Source: Lineus longissimus
Taxonomy: Eukaryota; Nemertea; Pilidiophora; Heteronemertea; Lineidae
Reading direction: 5' to 3'
DNA: 64,000 nt
NCBI RefSeq assembly: GCF_910592395.1
Contig: NC_088309.1
Coordinates: forward strand, 20,772,599 to 20,836,598
Part shown: positions 38,101-50,060 of the stretch, piece after piece
Layout: each line of letters starts with the position of its first letter
Position numbering within the stretch: the stretch's first letter is position 1
Notes under the pieces: model-generated
The model's input: the letters and a program-made list of their open reading frames with translations, nothing else
What the model was told of the DNA's origin: nothing
Database searches by the model: none
Made by a program: the position numbers and the translations under genes

Positions 38101-40178
38101 AGGAATTGATACTTGCAGTTATCAGTTTTTTCTTTCTATACAAGACGATTCGTAAAGAAAACCGTGGGAGTATTACGCGACGAATAAATCTCTACGACTT
38201 TTTTGATATATACATGAAGATTGCAAATATTCGAGATGTCATTGTTTAAGACGGAAAAAAGTACTGATTGGATTAATTAGTTTGTATAATTTGCCTCTTT
38301 GGAACTTACAAAGGTAAATGTATGTGGAGCAATATTGTTCTTCTAAGAGTAATCTAACGGAGAATAATCATGAATGTTGGATTATTACGTGACTATTGAA
38401 CCTCTTCCACTATTGATTCAAGTCCAGCGAGATTGGTGTAGACGTTTGAAGTGTCCTAATCATAGCATGTCCGGAAAACACTATGGATTCTATTATCCAC
38501 TCGCTGAGCTATTGGCGACCATGGGTCGATAGAACCATATACATTCTGTACCAAAGTCCTTCAGAATATATTAGGACCGGACACTTTTTCCAGGGACACA
38601 TTTCTACTTCTACACCGGTGTTGTTGATAGAATATAGTTGAATTCGTCATAATTACCATTTCTCCAGAGGATATCGTCTTAGCAATGGATTCAACGGGGA
38701 TCTCATCCGAGGATTTCGACTTAAGGATCTTTGTTATTTTGGTCTTAAACAAAATTTTAGAAGACAATATAAACTAATATTTTCTTAGAAACACTGGACG
38801 TTCTGGGTTTTTTACAACAATGGTTCGGAACTGAGAAGTTTTGGATTAATAAACATGCATTTCCGTGCCCATTACAAGGAACAAGAGGATTCATTTGGTG
38901 TTAAATGCCACGTATAGACCGGTCAGGGAACATCCTAATACATGTAGTCTAAATAAAAGTGATGACTAATGCAGTTTATGTTACACTCAAAGAATCTTTT
39001 TCTTGTGCAACGTTGTCTTGCCTTTCGAAAAAAATGCAAGGAGTCAGCCTGGCCATGCTTACCACAAGATCGCCGGGTAGAAAAGCCGTGACTTTCAATT
39101 GGTACATCGGGTATTCGGGCTGAAATTCGTGGGCAAATTTTACACAGCGAAATGTCGTGTCGCGATTCTGGTCGTACCAGGACGTTCTGTAATTAGATTG
39201 AAAAAATGCCAATGTACATATCATGCCACGTAAATAATCGCTGCCAGATTAAGAGGATGCAAACTAACAATACATTTTGTGCAATAAATTCCGATGTTTG
39301 GCCACTTTCTTTAAAACTACAAAACAGTAGATGGGATGTTCCCTATCCGTTCTCTTCAGAGACGGTGTTACTCAAACAACCGACCATTGCCTCATCTCAT
39401 AATATGACTGTCGCCCAAGGCTATGCAATGCTCGGCGGATGAGGCTACCCTACCTATCAGTTGTCGAGCTGTCTCCTTCATGTCGGTCCTCTTCCATGGG
39501 TACCGCAAGAATTGACCCGATACCTGCAGTCTGGAGATTCAATATCGTCCTCTCCAGCGCCTCGACATCCTCCCCGCCAACAAACTGCTTGTAGAACGTG
39601 TGCCTTGTCAAAACGTCTACAAGGCGTTTTCCAAATATCTTGTGCGAAGTCGTGTATAACTGAAAGTTAAAGAAAACAAGGTAAAACCGACGAAACCATA
39701 AGAAGTCGTCGTTGCCTCTTATAGATGGCTCCGTGCTGTTTGAGTCAATTGTGTCTATTGGTCAATCATAAGCCCTCAATTCTGCTTCACCGGGGCTCTC
39801 CTCAGACCTGAACCAATCATCTGCGTCAGTCAACCAATGAACTATACTCACCTTCAATGCATTGGTAACAAATGTATCGGAGGAGCAAATCCTCAGTACA
39901 CTGATAGCTCTGACCAGGTCGGTCAGCGTCTTTGTAGCAAAAACGCGGTGATAGTCCACATTGTCAATATCGATAGGGGTTGCTGCCCTGGTGGGGTCGA
40001 GAGAGTTGCTCTTTCCAGCATGAAGATGGCACCCATCTCGGTCAGCTGCTTTCGAATGTATGGTGTGACATCCAAGTGTACATGCTGGACATTTTAAAAG
40101 TGCTTCTCCTTTGTGTCGCTTGTGAATAATCCTGGCTAACTGTGCATATCGTGGTAAATGAGGTCTCGTTTGAAACAT
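35130..40178 (-). CDS. PRODH: Proline dehydrogenase, mitochondrial (one central exon not located)
   Basis: Proline dehydrogenase is the FAD enzyme of the mitochondrial inner membrane that oxidises proline to pyrroline-5-carboxylate. Exons read on the minus strand are 40178-39852, 39659-39454, 39186-39063, 38773-38657, 36821-36682, 36328-36051, 35601-35513 and 35308-35130. The N-terminus MFQTRPHLPRYAQLARIIHK is basic, as expected for mitochondrial import. Family signatures in order are SHKIFGKRL, FYKQFVGGED, LKVTAF, VRVLVDAEYTYMNPAIS, NTYQCYLK, KLVRGAYMYNERV, ASHNE, YFGQLLGMSDQ-like FFGQLLGMSDQIT and YKSLPYGSIDDTIPYLVRRA. The last carries the arginine pair that holds the substrate carboxylate. 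All junctions agree in phase except 38657 to 36821, where an exon of length 3n+1 is missing; it should encode the region just before the DAE motif. The 38773-38657 exon is the least certain. The start at 40178 was chosen as the only Met that opens this frame. Confidence 0.93.
37706..37830. repeat. AGAC(A/G)TC repeat cluster in the large PRODH intron
   Basis: At least six AGACATC or AGACGTC words occur here. Those at 37706-37735 and 37810-37830 are spaced by 11 bp, for example AGACATCTAATAGACGTC. It looks like a decayed 11-bp minisatellite interrupted by TACATGTA-type sequence. It lies within the interval where the missing PRODH exon is expected. Confidence 0.55.
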
Positions 40179-43100
40179 TATACATTAATCTCTGGGAGTG
40201 AAAGGTAATCCAATGCGTTGAACCTTTGGCGATCAGTTTCAGTTCGTTAGAATCTCATCTAACAACAGTAGCTAACGAAAGTTATTCCAATACGTATCAC
40301 AGCGACCCAATGAACTTGTTACCCGTGGCCGTTCTTCCTTTGTTATTGTAGGTCGACTGTAAACCTGTCCATCCTTATTGATAAACAATGCAAAATAACC
40401 TTGATTGAGAAAAAATCACCAATGTCACACGTATATATAGGCCAAATCAGATGGACACCGTCATTCACATTATCCGTAAAATCATATGCGTTTGCGATAC
40501 TTCTGTGTTACTAGTATACTTCTGTGTAGTGAAATTGTTTGATATGATATCAAATATGATGTGAAGGTTATCTGGTTTAAGTAAGTACTAATCATTGTTT
40601 TACTGCATAAAACCGGATTTGAAACACAGCATTTAATCGGTGGCCAATTGCGGTCATCTGTCCCAAAATACACCAGTTATCTTTTAGGTCACAAAAAGAA
40701 TTACTTGTAGCTACAAAATGTAACGATGACGTACATGTAGAAGACTGTATGCGCAGTCGTACGGCGAATAGGCACATCATCCTCCTGGTCATCTAAATCC
40801 CACACCCAATTTGTCCCTTTAAATCACAGTGAGCCGCCTTTTATTGCCCAAGGTGGCCGCTTCGGTAGTTGTTTTTCCAATTAGGCCAAAGTCGCTTTCA
40901 CCAACTTGTTCCTCGTCAATTGTCTGGCTAACATTACCCCAAGACAGATGTGTTTGTTCTAATGATTGTGTCCTTCGTTAATTTACGTTCGCTTAGCTCT
41001 TGTAATTTCTTTCCGGGGCAAGAAGGCTTTCTGATTGATCTTGTTACAGCGTCCCTTAGGGCATACTGGGACGTGGTGATTAGTGCTGGATTCCAAGAGA
41101 ATCAAAGGAAGCGGTAGCAAGTGTTGCGAAAGATGTGAAGTGGTAATTTTATATTTGATTTCACCTTTAATAGATCAGTGGCAAATACGTTGTATTCATC
41201 TTTCGCCCTTGTCATTGTCTAATTGATGAGGGAGTATACCAGGATTGGCGCTGATGACGTATGACTGAACCGATCTGGCCAAAGAGAATCTGAGCATTCC
41301 TGTAACCTGGGCATGGGTCGTGTGCCTAAAAATGGATTGACCTAGAAGTGAAAAGAGAGGATGCACACACATATTGCAAATGGCTTCTAGTACCACACTA
41401 CATGTAATTAATAAACGGTTGTAAGAAAAATCTCGTCCCATAACTATCCAATATTCCGTCTATAATTATTCATTACCTAATGCCCTTTTTCTGGTGGAAA
41501 GCAAATATAATTTATGGCTGGGATTAAAAAGCAGCATGGCTTTTATTGAAAGCTACAGCTGATCCTGTCTAACCAGGTTTTTATGTCAGTTCATTCTGAA
41601 ACTGATGAGATATAATAACCTTAGCGGCCAGCCAGTAGTATTTAATGAGAACTTTGTTCGAATACACGAAAAAAACATGACTTTGGTCGATTGATATCTG
41701 AAACCTCCTCCATCATGTCTATAGGATATCTGAATGAAGCCGATAAAACTGCAATTCTCAAATGCCTCATGACATGTATCTTACTGAATAAGAGTTGAAT
41801 ATTCCTTTAGTGTGTGTTGAATAAGTTATTAGTTCATTATTCGCTCTAGTGATGTCGGTATCAAGAAAAAGAAGAACATGACTGCGGCATACATGTACAT
41901 GTACAAAAGGAAATGGCAGTGTTAACAAAAAATTTTATGATTAGCAATGTCATGTTACACAATATCTAATAAGTATATACATGTAACATACGTTTTTGTT
42001 GATATAAATAATAAAGAGTTCCAACTGTGGATTTTTATATGAATAATAAACAGTTCGTGCTGTGGTTTTTAACACAAGATATATATGAGAGCTGATTACC
42101 CGCCAGCAAAGAACAGATATCAAGGAGTAAAAGAACTATACGACACCGGGCTCCAGCGTTATTTTGTAGCCGTTGGTACGGTTGGCGTCTTATGATGACA
42201 CATCACTCCACCAGCAGCGCTGGAGGGAAATTCAAATGAAAAAGCACGTACTGTAAACCGTCAAATATTGGATTACATCTGCACTCAATGAAAAGTCACG
42301 GTAGCATTCTCTAAAAAAAGAGGGTGAGCCTTTTCAGTACATGGTACACCGACATTTAGTTAGCAACTAGATTTGCTACAATGTGTTGAATGGCAGGATG
42401 TAACCGTGTAATAATTGTTGTGTATGCCATATCAAAGACCATCCAGACATCTTCCATTCCAAGTTAGCTGTCTTTTCCCTCTTTTTTCAATGATTGCCAG
42501 AAAAGGATTTTCTTAAGACGAGTTACTGAATACATGTACTTATCGCTTTACCAGATTCATAGCAAAAAGTGCCAAACAGGAAAAAAGATGCTACCAGATA
42601 TTTAAAAAATATATCCGCTCGCTTATATTATTATTACATATCGGTATTATAGGCTTGCAAATATTGTAAACATTTGCATCGCCGATTTCGCGAATGATAT
42701 CGATTCGGGATGTTTTATTGGAAAAACTGGAAGACATTTCGTATAAAGTCCTCTGACCTGTCACTGAAAATTATAAACCTGGGATATCACCCTATTACTA
42801 GTATGATATAGCTAATTTATTCTTAGAAAGTATTCAATTTGTTATACAATGGTGTCGCCAATTCGCGAGGGGTTTAATTTGAGGAAATAAAGAAATATAT
42901 ATAATAAGTTATATCAAAAATATATAAGCGAGCCTTATTTATCTTTGGTAATATATGTATACGTCATGTAACACGTAATAAAAAGTTGTAACTCTAATTA
43001 TAAGAAGGCTGCATCATTCATTTGAATGAGGTTACAAAAGAGCAATTTATTCAATTAAGAGCCTTGTCAAAACAAAATCCTCATTAGTGGAAGAAGTTAA

Positions 43101-44177
43101 GATAAGACTGGACGCACTAGGTGCAGAGGACAGTACCAGGATAGTTCCACTCGGTAGAGAGACTATGGGTAAGTGAGTCTATATTATTTTACAGACATAC
43201 ATGTACTTGCTGTTTCTTTATTACAAAGCCGTATTTTTATTTATTACAATGCCGCACAGGATGTTGGCCATTATTCCTGAGGTTTTGAACCATCTTTTTG
43301 ATGAGAAATAAAAATAAGTGCATCTCCAGTCTTCAACCAATTAGGAAAGCAAATGAAGCTAATTAGTCTTCTCATCAAAAGTCCCCCTCGAGCAGTTTAA
43401 GTGACTTGTCATGGACCTATATAGACTGGATCTGCAACAGGGCTTCCAGTGCTATAGGTCCGTGGTACAGAAATATTACAATATTTCATACTTCCCTGAC
43501 TACATCCAGTATATATGATCCTTTGATGTGTAGCCGATTTATATTTTTTTTAATTTAATTCTCATCATTTTAAGATACATATACAAATGGAGTATAAGTA
43601 ATCATAAATATTACATCACTTGATTTCTTTAAAACTGAAAGCCCGGTTCGACGATGTGATTTGTGAAAAACCTTACGGGTTTTTTATTTCCCCCATAGAC
43701 AAGGTAATAATTGAATTTAGCAGGCAGCTCTGGGATGTATCAGAAAATGTGAACCAAAATTGTACTAGGACTATACATGTAGCAACGTTCTGTGCCAACT
43801 ATCGAGAACGCGGTTCTAGAAAGGGCCTGGCCGCGAATATGTACAGCGTGTCGGAGCCTATTTCAGTAATTGGCGATACTATTGCGCCGTCTTCACATCC
43901 TTTCTCCGCCAGTCCTTTATGCAACAGTTTCTTATGCATGATTTGTCCTTTTTGGATCACATTCCGTTCATCCCGTAAATTTCTCTGAGGGCTTTTCATG
44001 TAACCTGATGTGGCGAATTGCTGCCTTCAAAGGATCGTCTCAGCCACCGAATCGTGAAATTTGAATCTGTGAATGACAAGGTGCGGCACTCTGACAGAAG
44101 CGTTCCGCTTCCGGTTCAGTATCTAGTGTCGATTTTGCTTTGAATGAACTTGTAAATGGACCCAATCTATAGTGACA
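40179..44177. other. Intergenic stretch with no supported gene
   Basis: This lies between the divergently placed PRODH (-) and the receptor gene (+), so it contains both promoters, but I see no defined elements. A strong splice-donor-like sequence, ATGG|GTAAGTGAG, near 43169 follows a short open frame without homology. AT-rich low-complexity DNA lies around 42890-42960. Confidence 0.45.
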
Positions 44178-44342
44178 ATGTCATCAAGAAGCTTCGTTGG
44201 AAATGTCACAGACACACCTCTATTGGACAAAGATGAGAAACTGTACGAAGTCATGAAATGTAAAGACAATTTCAACTCTGACGAATCCATCAGCGCTTTA
44301 GTTGCAAACAGAACGAGTGCCAACGGTCCGGATGAAGTATGA
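44178..44342 (+). CDS. Small ORF upstream of the receptor gene, unrecognised (54 codons)
   Basis: An ATG at 44178 opens 54 codons starting MSSRSFVGNVTDTPLLDKDE and ending SANGPDEV before TGA. It contains two N-glycosylation sequons (NVT and NRT) and no Cys pair or membrane segment. It lies 345 bp before the receptor start. Splicing its end to the receptor exon at 44671 does not give the receptor frame. It may be an upstream ORF in the receptor leader, a lost N-terminal exon, or chance. Confidence 0.25.
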   Translation: MSSRSFVGNVTDTPLLDKDEKLYEVMKCKDNFNSDESISALVANRTSANGPDEV

Positions 44343-44677
44343 CAGTTAGGGACGCTGCAGTCATGTAGCCAATCGAGTTCAGGCCATAATGGGGTTAGAT
44401 TGATTGACCTGAACATTGTACACATCTCTAAGCCTTTAAATGGTTTTTCGGCCAACACAGATATGCATCTCGTAGAGTTTCTTCAGCGAAGTAAAAAGCA
44501 CTTCGAGGTTTTTCACAATTTCAAAAACCATTTGACTTTTTCATTTTACCAAAAATCTCTTCGGGATGCATATTCGTGCTGGCCGAAAAACCTTAATTGT
44601 TGGTTTTCAGAAGCTCAAAACCTTCATTTCTAAGAGTGTATCATCCCATTTTCTCCATTGTATTTTTCAGGCTCACG

Positions 44678-44704
44678 ATGAAACATTATGGAACAGATCC
44701 GTGA
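44678..44704 (+). promoter_or_regulatory. Short upstream ORF overlapping the receptor start codon
   Basis: In the leader of the receptor coding exon, an ATG at 44678 opens an 8-codon frame, MKHYGTDP, ending TGA at 44702-44704. It overlaps the receptor ATG at 44688 in another frame. Ribosomes using it would reach the stop after passing the receptor start, so it could lower translation of the receptor. This regulatory role is inference from position only. Confidence 0.4.
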
Positions 44705-47419
44705 CTACCTAGAGGCTCAGGAGAGGCTCCTCCACCTGTCAAATTTATCAAACAAACAATCATTGTTCAATTTCTCGGGAGCCAACGCGATTCTACGAGA
44801 GTTCCAAAACAACCTATCGGCAGTTCACGACCCAAAAGCACGCATTTTGACCGCCCTCTATATTCCAACATTCATATTAGCGTTTTGTGGAAATCTGTTG
44901 ACAATTTATGTTATTCTGAAACATCGGGAGTTGAGGAAAGTAAAAAACGTCTTCCTAGTAAACTTGGCATTTGCTGATATTGCCGTAACGATTGTGTGCA
45001 TGCCGCCACAGGTTGGGATGACTCTATATCGACTGTGGATTTACGGGGAATGGCTCTGTAAACTATCTGCTTATCTTCAAGGTGAGTGAATAATGCATAG
45101 TTGTTCTATACGTACCAGACTCTAAGGGATTTCATTTCTGCTCTTCTTGAATAAGCTATGATCGTACTTGTCTTTCGCAGTAGACAATAAGTTAGTGCTG
45201 ACACTAGACACATATTTTGTAGATTTTTAATTGGTGATAGCCGTGTGACTATAGAAGGTGCAATAGCTCACGCAACCGTGTTTTGTCGGAAAGGGAGCTG
45301 ATGCATAACGGCCCAATGAGGCAATTACAGTTGCCAAAAACATTTCTGAAATTGTCTCGTTAAATGTCAATCGTTGCCCATGGCAAAAGAATTAATAAGG
45401 AAAGATTCATCGGTGAAGATATGTAAGCCTTTATCAGTCAATTAGTCGGGAAATAGTATACACAGAAAGGTCATTTTCTTAATGTGGTGCCGTTTGATAT
45501 CGTTTGTTCAATGAACAGCTGACTAAATACTGGGGGTATCTTTTATTGTCTTAGCCGAATATGAGGTAGAGTATTTTATAACCTTCAATGCGCATGCGTA
45601 ACCGGATACAAAATATAGGAATGTTGTTCATTTGGAACAGCTTTTCCGTTGATGAGGAGTACTTGAAGGCTTCATTGAATGATGATGCGACGATGGGCAG
45701 TTTTCGTGGTGCTGTTTTTTTCCCCGAAAACGCCTTCAGCCAGTGTTCTTGTAATATCCTCTATATTGACAAGCAGTGTCATCAGAGCTGTACGGTATAT
45801 GATGTTAGCATGTCCTTGGTGATGTTAATACCGGCTGTCTGTGGTTATCAGTGGTCAGGAATACAAAGCAAATAGTCTGATTAACAAGATGATCAAATAT
45901 TCGTAATGGTTTTTCCATGTCGATGAGAAAACAAACAAGCCCTTTGTCGTTCCCATTTCTTTTGTTTCTGTTGAAATTTCAGGCATCAACAATGAGATCA
46001 GAAGTATGGAAAAAATATGTCTTTATATCAAAAGGAGAACAAAAATCTCCCACACGTCATCAAGCTATTTTGAGGTGATCCCCTGGTTTAGATAATTAGA
46101 TAGCACAAAAGCAACAGAATAACATAACTCCCTTGATAGTGCATCTTAGCCAAAAATGAGCGCCTGAGGAACAATGCCATAGAAACGCGTCATGTTAATT
46201 GGAACTTTCTTTGGCTCGGCATGGATGAAATTCAACATATCCGCTGCCGTGGGTGCTCATTTTCTAATTGCCATCATTGTTGAGGAAATCTAACAATTTT
46301 GCTTGGGGGTATAGTTGACCTGACGATGCACTCTCAGCGCCCCCCCCCCCCCCCCCCCGCTGATGTTGTTGTCATGGCCTCTGCAATATCATTTTCCTAC
46401 TGTGTACGAGTTAAAAGGTTTTTCTACCCGCATAACCGCTTGCTGCTGCGAACGCGGGCAAGTAAGTGGGAATGTGGTTGCTGCGATGAGATGCCGCAAG
46501 TCACTCTTCGCTTTAACAAAAATCGTTTGGATGAGAACGTTACATCTGGATCGACAAATCTTCGTCCCAGTGAAGTACACGTACATGTATATCGTAGAAT
46601 ATTGCCATACCAATGTGCAATAGAATTTTGGAATATTGGCGCTACTTCCTAATTCACCCGAATCCAACATTTTCTTTTAATTAAAATTAGCTTCTTGGGC
46701 TTATTTTGATAGCTACGTGTATTTTTGGTGTATTTACAGGTGTGTCGGTGACGGCAAGCGTCTTCACCCTGTCCGTGATGAGTATAGACCGATTCCTGGC
46801 GGCCAAACAACCACGTCACATCCGGCGGTTGACAACATGGCGAAGTGCGGCAAAGACACTTGTTGTAATCTGGGGCCTACCATGTATATTCATTGGGCCA
46901 GTGCTATACGTTCGGACAGTAAAAAGTGTCGAACTCCCAATGGTGACGGCAAAGTTCTGTGTAGAGGACTGGGCGGAGCCTTCCCATCGCGTAATCTATG
47001 TGATATTCCTACTTATTGTTACATACGCTTTACCTAGTGTTGCAGTTGGTTGCAGCTACCTAATGATAGGCCACTACGTCATATCCGCCGACAAACGCCA
47101 GACTAATCCGACTTGGAAAAATATAAGCAGGCGCGTTGTGCGCATGCTCGTAGTTCTTGTAATGGCATTCATTATCTGCTGGTTGCCATACAATATTAAC
47201 TCTTTAACGGTTGATATTGTTCAAAACAATCTTGGACTGCAAATCTTACCATTCACGCTTTGGTTGGGCCATACACACAGCGCAGCAGATCCCATTATTT
47301 ATTACTCATTGCACAAAAACCTTCGGTTTTACATGCGAGACACGCTAACATCTGGATGCCGCAACAGCTGCGAGAAAAAAAACAACAGCAACAACTGCAC
47401 GCCAGTCCCTTTGCGGTGA
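44688..47419 (+). CDS. Rhodopsin-family G-protein-coupled receptor, neuropeptide-receptor type
   Basis: Two exons, 44688-45081 and 46740-47419, join in phase 1 to give 357 residues. The N-terminus carries N-glycosylation sequons at about N19, N28 and N42. Seven membrane segments are visible: TM1 with FCGNLL, TM2 with NLAFADIA, and TM3 ending IDRF in place of DRY (about 148-150). TM6 has FIICWLP (275-281), and TM7 has ADPIIY (314-319) in place of NPxxY. Cys124 before TM3 and Cys205 in the second loop form the expected disulfide pair. The C-terminal tail is short and contains Cys (SGCRNSCEKK). The intron falls in the first extracellular loop/TM3 boundary after YLQ, as in orexin, NPFF and QRFP-type receptors, which are the nearest group by eye; the ligand cannot be assigned. 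The coding exon starts after an acceptor at 44670, so there is an upstream non-coding exon. Confidence 0.94.
45082..46739 (+). other. Single intron of the receptor gene
   Basis: The intron has donor GTGAGT and acceptor TTTACAG. It holds a run of 19 C at 46340-46358, with no other recognisable element. Short open frames inside it (45588-45875 and 46299-46652) are not supported. Confidence 0.85.
46340..46358. repeat. Poly(C) run of 19 bases
   Basis: An uninterrupted C tract lies in the receptor intron. It is prone to length error in sequencing and to slippage in vivo. Confidence 0.9.
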
Positions 47420-47743
47420 CCGAAATGTACATGACAACAGAAATCCCGATATTTATATCTATTGATATCAGTGATTGTCTGTGTCGCGCCCATCCGGATA
47501 TGAACATGATGGATGGTGTCATACTAATATTTCTTTTCATTTGTATTCAGATTCGCGTTTTACCCTCTCTAGCTTGCAATGTAGTAGAGTATTTTAGATA
47601 TTTTTTACTTATTTTCTTCAGACTCGCAGTCTTTATAGTTCCCAAGTTCCACGAGTCAGGCGTTCGCTCTGCAGCTAGTGTATAGAGTCCGATTATGCAT
47701 TATTGGGTTCCCCTCAGGCCTCGTTCCCATTTATTGGTTTTCT

Positions 47744-47749
47744 AATAAA
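47744..47749 (+). promoter_or_regulatory. Poly(A) signal of the receptor gene
   Basis: A canonical AATAAA lies 325 bp after the receptor stop codon, a reasonable 3' UTR length. Confidence 0.55.
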
Positions 47750-49439
47750 ATTATATAAGGTACACGTCGACTATATATCGTTTGCTGATGATCACAAAGA
47801 AGCAAGCAAAAACTTATTCATGAGATTACTGACAAATCACAACCTCCGTATGGTCATGATGGAAGATATTCACTCCGTATAGGTGCATATCCGCATGGGT
47901 ATGGGCAGGATCCATATGTGAGATATTCACTCCGTATCGGTGCATACCCGCATGGGCGCCGTACAATCGTTTGTTTTGTTTACGACAAGCGCAGTTCTGC
48001 TACTGAGAGCAGACGTGTGATATATGGAAACACTTGTAAATACTACTAGTAAATTGGCAAACTTTGCCATTCCTGCGTGTCGTTGGTTGAAATGGATACA
48101 CGCAAACGAATCTGTCTTCTGAGTAAACATTGTTTGTTGATCAACTTTATACGACTTAACTGTTGATACTTGTACTGTACTGGTCTCGCATAATCCCCCT
48201 TTCCTAAGCGATTCCACTGACGATGAGTAGTCATTACGAATTGGGCGTAAGGGGAGTCATCTTCGCATAATGAAATACATTGGCATAAATACACCATGTT
48301 TCTCGTTTTCATACGCGCCGCCATCATCATCACCAGTGCGTCTTATACCGTCATCTGCATCCACAATGATTTAAGCGTGACAAGCATGATCCTCATCATC
48401 ACTGTCATCGATCGTCATCGTCATCAGCACCGTTAGATATTTGATCATCATCACACGATACTGCGTCTCACCCGTCATATCAGGCAATGATCCCCAATAT
48501 GCGAGTTGGCGCTATTTCGGGTTACTGCCCGTATAATCGACTATTCCTGGACACTGACGTACATGTAGTCGAATTTGCGGCCGATCGCAAATTGGGGATC
48601 TTTGGCCGATAACTGCGTCATCGTGATATTGGCATCGTCAAAATCAGTGCCGTTATCATCGTCACCGAAGTTCCTCCTCATTACAGTCATTTCCATCGTG
48701 TCGTCATCCCGGTAATCAACAATTCACTTGCATCACATCCGTCACTTCTTCATCGTTCTTCTTCTTCTTCTTGAGCCATCTCAGCATTTTAATGGTTATA
48801 CAGATAAGTAAAAAATAATCGAAAAGTTACGATACAGCGCTGGACGAAGCTTCGTGGAAAACTCGCCGTCATAAAACGAGTAGCGTGGTTGCAGTCATCT
48901 TCACCACTAAGGTTTTACTTCTCATTACTTTATAACGTACAGTTTACAAAGGATGCCGACAACTGCCAAGAACGACATCAGCGGGTATGAGGAGACTGAG
49001 TCCAGTGAGAGGTAAAAGGGGAGTGCTACATGTCTTTGAAAGTGAACTCCTGTTTATATAACCGTCATTGATTATATATGGGTCTGTGGAGCTGCGGAGG
49101 TCTCGTGTGATTACATGGAATGTCTCTGGTGACCCGCAATAGCTTATTGTTCTCCAGAGGCTATTTCATTTCCGGAAAGCTAATACACCAGCCGCAGTCA
49201 TTTCGAGGCAGGTGAAAGTCCGATGATGTATAGTGCATCATTGCCAGACTCGCTGTCTATAATGTTTCTGGTGTAGCAACGTCCATGACAGTTGCTTTTC
49301 ATTATTGCTCACCGCTAAAGTTTCGCTGAATTTGATGATTTCGTGAATAGTATCTATTCGCGAAAATTGCAAAGTTCATTTCTTCAGAAACTTTCGCGAT
49401 TATTTATCACTATTATTGCTGTCACCGCCAAAGGCATTA

Positions 49440-50060
49440 CATCGCCACCATTAATATTATCACATCGATAACAGAATTGACTACAGTTTCATCACTTCGA
49501 CGGATGTCATTACTGCCATCAATGTCAACGACACCACCAATGCCATCATCATCACCAATGCCGTCATTACCACCGATACCTTCACCACCACCAATGTCAT
49601 CATCACCACCCAGGCGATGCCATCATCATCTTCAATATCATCATTATCACCAATACCATCATCACTACCCTGGCAATGCCATCATCATCATCTATTCTCA
49701 TCATCATCACCTGTTCCATTATCATCATCATCATCAATATCATACCATCGTCGCCACCACTACAATCATCATCATGGATATCGACAAGTCATCACAAATG
49801 TCAATGTCACGATCACCACTAATGTTATATCACTGCCAGTACCATCGTCATCGACATCGCCATCTTCATCATCACCATTGACATCATCATCATCATCATC
49901 ATCGCCATCACCATCATAGTCATCATCATCATCATCAGCAGCATCATCACCATCGTCATCATCATCGTCAACGTCGTCATCATCATCGCAGTGGTCATCA
50001 ATATCATCAAGTCAACACCAATGTCAATGTCAATCGCCACCAATGTCATCCCATCACATC
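49440..50060. repeat. Imperfect ATC/ACC trinucleotide repeat tract
   Basis: About 600 bp of CATCAT, CACCA and CATCG-type triplets, with looser continuations at 48310-48480 and 50340-50560. It is low complexity and explains all open frames in the interval. Confidence 0.9.

Noticed and set aside
43025-43170. Open frame ending in a strong donor (ATGG|GTAAGTGAG)
   Set aside because: The frame is closed by TGA just upstream, with only a poor acceptor, and the product resembles nothing I know.
49477-50049. His/Ser/Met-rich open frames of up to 134 codons on both strands
   Set aside because: They are products of the ATC-type trinucleotide repeat.
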